In this document: in pieces, positions 14,464 through 17,218 of the stretch
Numbering within the stretch: the stretch's first letter is position 1
Layout of the letters: every line of letters begins with the position of its first letter
NCBI GenBank assembly: GCA_964602715.1
Contig: CAZRSB010000041.1
Coordinates: 1 to 17,218, forward strand
Length of the DNA stretch: 17,218 nucleotides
DNA from: Natronoplasma sp964602715
Lineage (GTDB): Archaea; Thermoplasmatota; Thermoplasmata; Halarchaeoplasmatales; Halarchaeoplasmataceae
Direction: 5' to 3'
The notes under the pieces: model-generated
What the model was told of the DNA's origin: nothing
Seen by the model: only the letters and a program-made list of their open reading frames with translations
The model's database searches: none
Program-made: the position numbers and the translations under genes

Positions 14464-15252
14464 ATGATGAATCTCTCAGAAATCAAAAGTTGTTGGGATG
14501 AATTACTTGAATGGTACGATAAGAACAATATTAGTAACGCATTGGTGGCATTTTCAGGGGGAAAAGACAGCACTTTAGTACTGGATTCAGCTTTTGAAGC
14601 GTTAGATGATGTGATAGCTGTGATAATAGACGATGTGATGTATCCTGACAAAGAGATAGAAGAAGCGATAAAATTGTCTGAAGAGATAGGAGCAGAATAT
14701 CAAGTCATAGAAACCGATAAATTGTCCAACGAAAACCTAAAGAACAATCCTCCAGAGAGGTGTTACCACTGCAAAAAAGAGCTATTTAGTTCTATTGAAG
14801 GTGAAGGTACTATATTAGAAGGTACTAATGCGAGCGAAGTAAAAGGACACAGACCAGGATTGGAAGCAGTTAAAGATTACGCTAGGGCTCCCCTGCTTGA
14901 AAATGATATCGGAGAAGAAGAAGTGAGAGATATCCTTCGATGGAGAGGAAGAGAAATTTGGGATAAACCTTCTTTTGCTTGTTTAGCTAGTAGGATACCT
15001 ACGGGGACTGAATTGACAAAGGAGGAGTTGGAGAAAATTGAAAGGATCGAGAAAAAAATTTTTGGTTTAGGTGTAAAACAATTGAGACTTAGAGATTTTG
15101 GAGATGCTGCTCGCATAGAAGTTTGGCCTGAAGATATGGAAAAGATCATAGAAAATCGGGAAAAAATAGTTAAATGGTTGAAGGATGAGGGATATGAAAA
15201 AATATTTTTAGATATCGAAGGTTATAGGTGTGGCTCAATTTCAGGTGTTTGA
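14464..15252 (+). CDS. larE: LarE, sulfur transferase for nickel-pincer cofactor
   Basis: A 262-residue PP-loop enzyme that adenylates and then sulfurates pyridinium-3,5-dicarboxylate mononucleotide, the second step of nickel-pincer nucleotide synthesis. Seen directly: the PP-loop SGGKDS (31-36), the pair RCYHC (Cys100, Cys103), and PSFACLASRIPTGT with Cys173 at the place of the catalytic cysteine of Lactobacillus plantarum LarE. Three conserved cysteines are the arrangement associated with [4Fe-4S]-dependent LarE (Thermotoga maritima type), as opposed to the sacrificial single-cysteine type; this assignment is from family knowledge. It leads the operon with larB and larC, transcribed away from the metal-uptake operon. 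The start may be ATG 14464 or 14467. Confidence 0.93.
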   Translation: MMNLSEIKSCWDELLEWYDKNNISNALVAFSGGKDSTLVLDSAFEALDDVIAVIIDDVMYPDKEIEEAIKLSEEIGAEYQVIETDKLSNENLKNNPPERCYHCKKELFSSIEGEGTILEGTNASEVKGHRPGLEAVKDYARAPLLENDIGEEEVRDILRWRGREIWDKPSFACLASRIPTGTELTKEELEKIERIEKKIFGLGVKQLRLRDFGDAARIEVWPEDMEKIIENREKIVKWLKDEGYEKIFLDIEGYRCGSISGV

Positions 15253-15253
15253 G

Positions 15254-15979
15254 ATGGATTTATTAGATGAATGGTTGAATAAATACAAAAGCGAAGAGTT
15301 GAGCAAAGAGGAGCTTAAAGAGAGAATAATGGAATTACCTTATACTAATTTTGGAGAGGCGAAAATAGACACATTCAGAGAGATAAGAAAAGGACTACCT
15401 GAAGCTGTCTTTTGCCCTGGTAAATCAGAAGAACAATTGAAAAATATAGCCAAAGAAGGAGATAGATTTTTTACAAGAGCTACACGAGAAGATTATGATA
15501 TAATCAATTCTGTACGGGACGATACTGAATTTGATGAAAAATCAGGGCTTATTATAGTAGGTGATGTGGAGCAGGATTTGGAGGGGACTGTGATGGTAGT
15601 CACAGGTGGCTCATCAGATGTTCCTATCGCTGAAGAGTGCGCTCTGACTCTGGAATATTTAGGATTTGATATAGAAAGGCTTTACGACGTTGGTGTAGCT
15701 GGACTTCACAGGCTCTTACCCCACTTAAAAAAACTTAGAGAGGCAGATGCTGTTGTTGTCGCTGCTGGCATGGACGGAACTTTACCAGGCATAATTTCTG
15801 GGTTGATAGGAACTCCTGTGATAGGTATTCCTACAAGTGTGGGTTATGGTACGGCCTCTGAAGGAAGGTCTGCTTTGGAAACGATGCTAAATAGCTGTGC
15901 GACAGGTCTAGCTGTTGTGAATATAGATAATGGCTATGGTGCTGCTGCTTTTGTACATCATATGTTAAGGAATGATTGA
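15254..15979 (+). CDS. larB: LarB, nicotinate adenine dinucleotide carboxylase/hydrolase
   Basis: A 241-residue protein that carboxylates the pyridinium ring of nicotinic acid adenine dinucleotide and releases AMP, the first step of nickel-pincer nucleotide synthesis. The N-terminal ~115 residues include GLPEAVFCPGKSEEQL. The C-terminal half is the PurE-like domain, with VTGGSSDVPIAEE, the strand-helix AVVVAAGMDGTLPGI, and the signature PTSVGYG. ATG 15254 follows AGGTG by six bases and begins one base after the larE stop; GTG 15230 would overlap larE. The three lar genes are tightly packed, so one transcript is expected. Confidence 0.93.
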   Translation: MDLLDEWLNKYKSEELSKEELKERIMELPYTNFGEAKIDTFREIRKGLPEAVFCPGKSEEQLKNIAKEGDRFFTRATREDYDIINSVRDDTEFDEKSGLIIVGDVEQDLEGTVMVVTGGSSDVPIAEECALTLEYLGFDIERLYDVGVAGLHRLLPHLKKLREADAVVVAAGMDGTLPGIISGLIGTPVIGIPTSVGYGTASEGRSALETMLNSCATGLAVVNIDNGYGAAAFVHHMLRND

Positions 15980-15980
15980 T

Positions 15981-17114
15981 ATGGGGAATATAGCATATTT
16001 AGATTTGAACTCTGGAATAAGCGGTGATATGTTTCTAGCTGCTTTGATAGATCTTGGAGGAGATGCGGAATTGCTTGATGTTATAATAAGAAAATTTAAC
16101 TTTGAAGATGTTCATATACTTATCCAAGAGGAAAATAGAGGCATAAAGGGTAAAGATTTGGTTATTGAACACACTGATCAACCACATAGAAAGCTATCTG
16201 AAGTATTAGAACTTATTGAAGATTCAAATCTTGAAGAGCGGATAAAGAAGAAAAGTATAGAAACTTTTAGAACACTCGGTAAAGTTGAAAGTGAAATTCA
16301 CGGAGTGAAATTTGATGAGCTAGAGCTCCACGAAGTAGGTATGGTCGATTCCATCATAGATATAGTGGGAAGTATAGCTCTTATTGACGACTTAAATATA
16401 GATCATATATACTGTTCAACTGTCTATTTAGGCTGTGGTTACACTGATTGTGAACATGGAACGATACCAGTACCAGTACCAGCTACGGAAAGGTTGTTGA
16501 AAGGATGGAATATCAATTTTAGTGAGAAAAAAGGAGAACTCGTCACTCCAACAGGTGCAGCTATACTCAATACAATGGTCGATCAGGCCAATATTCCTGA
16601 CATGCAGTTATTAGATATTGGAGTAGGTTACGGAGATAAAAAGAGAGATGAACCGAATGCACTGAAGATATTCATGGGAGAAAAAAAGAATAAACAAGAG
16701 AGCATAGATGTTTTCAAATTTTACATAGATGATTTATCTCCAGAAAAATTGAGTTACGGACTAGAGAAGATAAGAAAGAAAGCCATAGATGTTTACTCTA
16801 CACCTGCATCTGGTAAAAAAGGTAGGCAGGGCTGGGAGATCAAGGTATTGAGTAAAAAAGATAATTTTAAAGAGATCAAAGAAACGATACTCAATGAAAC
16901 TAGCACTCTTGGTTTTCGTGTTGAAAATACAAAAAGGATTGTTGTAGAGAGGAAAATTGAAGATGTTAATACAAAGTATGGCGAGGCAAAAGTCAAGATA
17001 TCAAAAGGAAACATATATCCGGAATACGAAAGTTGTAAAAAAATCGCTGACAAAGAAGGGCTAGAAATCAGTAAAGTTTATGAACTAGTTAAAAAAGCTT
17101 ACAAAAGTAAATAA
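15981..17114 (+). CDS. larC: LarC, nickel insertase of the pincer cofactor (single ORF)
   Basis: A 377-residue CTP-dependent cyclometallase that inserts nickel into the sulfurated pincer nucleotide. The N-terminal LarC1 part has YLDLNSGISGDMFLAALIDL and HEVGMVDSIIDIVGS, plus the segment GYTDCEHGTIPVPVPATERLL and then LVTPTGAA. The LarC2 part begins near YIDDLSPE and has KKGRQGWEIKVL and ETSTLGFR. In L. plantarum these halves are joined only through a programmed frameshift; here they are one continuous frame. ATG 15981 lies one base after the larB stop, nine bases after AAGGA; ATG 15972 would overlap larB. No larA (the racemase that uses the cofactor) is in the window. Confidence 0.93.
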   Translation: MGNIAYLDLNSGISGDMFLAALIDLGGDAELLDVIIRKFNFEDVHILIQEENRGIKGKDLVIEHTDQPHRKLSEVLELIEDSNLEERIKKKSIETFRTLGKVESEIHGVKFDELELHEVGMVDSIIDIVGSIALIDDLNIDHIYCSTVYLGCGYTDCEHGTIPVPVPATERLLKGWNINFSEKKGELVTPTGAAILNTMVDQANIPDMQLLDIGVGYGDKKRDEPNALKIFMGEKKNKQESIDVFKFYIDDLSPEKLSYGLEKIRKKAIDVYSTPASGKKGRQGWEIKVLSKKDNFKEIKETILNETSTLGFRVENTKRIVVERKIEDVNTKYGEAKVKISKGNIYPEYESCKKIADKEGLEISKVYELVKKAYKSK

Positions 17115-17146
17115 TAAAACGACAAATTGAGATATATCAACCCGAT

Positions 17147-17218
17147 GCCCGATTAATGTAGTTTGGATATCATGAAGGCTTGCGGAGCCTTCTACCGGGG
17201 TTCGAATCCCCGATCGGG
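17147..17218 (+). tRNA. tRNA-Arg (anticodon GCG), 3' end cut by the window
   Basis: A full cloverleaf can be drawn. The acceptor strand GCCCGAT pairs with ATCGGG at the window end; the last pair and any CCA lie outside. The anticodon stem AAGGC/GCCTT encloses the loop TTGCGGA with anticodon GCG, which reads the Arg codon CGC. The T arm is CGGGG-TTCGAAT-CCCCG. The D stem is ATGT/TCAT with one mismatch. No intron is present. The sequence CCCGAT just upstream (17141-17146) duplicates part of the acceptor strand. AT-rich sequence at 17108-17119 is a possible promoter. Confidence 0.95.

Overview
This AT-rich window is almost certainly archaeal. TATA-box promoters sit about 25 bp upstream of leaderless or short-leader genes, internal operon genes carry GGTG/GGAGG ribosome-binding sites, and an archaeal radical-SAM family and a winged-helix/TPR regulator of a type common in Euryarchaeota are present. 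The regulator style and the overall gene set suggest a Thermoplasmata-like euryarchaeote, but this is inference. Oxygen-sensitive enzymes (radical SAM, iron-dependent alcohol dehydrogenase, nickel-pincer cofactor synthesis) suggest an anaerobe. No IS element, CRISPR array or phage gene was seen.

Layout. 1-709: a small orphan ORF behind a Fur-box-like palindrome, then a gene-free stretch holding six consecutive short hairpins (463-620). 710-5029 (+): a winged-helix/degenerate-STAND/TPR regulator, a small-domain plus coiled-coil protein, and a TenA thiaminase-family protein. 5051-9157 (-): a succinyl-CoA-synthetase-like alpha/beta pair with altered substrate pocket, a DDAH-type hydrolase and an iron-dependent alcohol dehydrogenase. 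9288-10355 (+): an uncharacterised radical-SAM protein. 10460-14334 (-): a four-gene metal-uptake operon (DtxR/MntR-type regulator, ZnuA-type binding protein, ATPase, permease). 14464-17114 (+): larE-larB-larC for the nickel-pincer nucleotide cofactor, then a tRNA-Arg(GCG) cut by the window end.

The most striking observation is the metal-binding protein at 12142-13782. It is built in circularly permuted order: the C-terminal ZnuA lobe comes first, the N-terminal lobe second, and the break lies exactly in the His-rich loop that normally joins them. Two tandem copies of an acidic, histidine-rich ~110-residue domain (HGDHWH motif) follow. All three canonical histidine ligands are present, in swapped order. 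The operon is divergent from the lar genes, with a GTTAAC-N5-GTTAAC candidate operator between them, so metal uptake and nickel-cofactor assembly may be co-ordinated.
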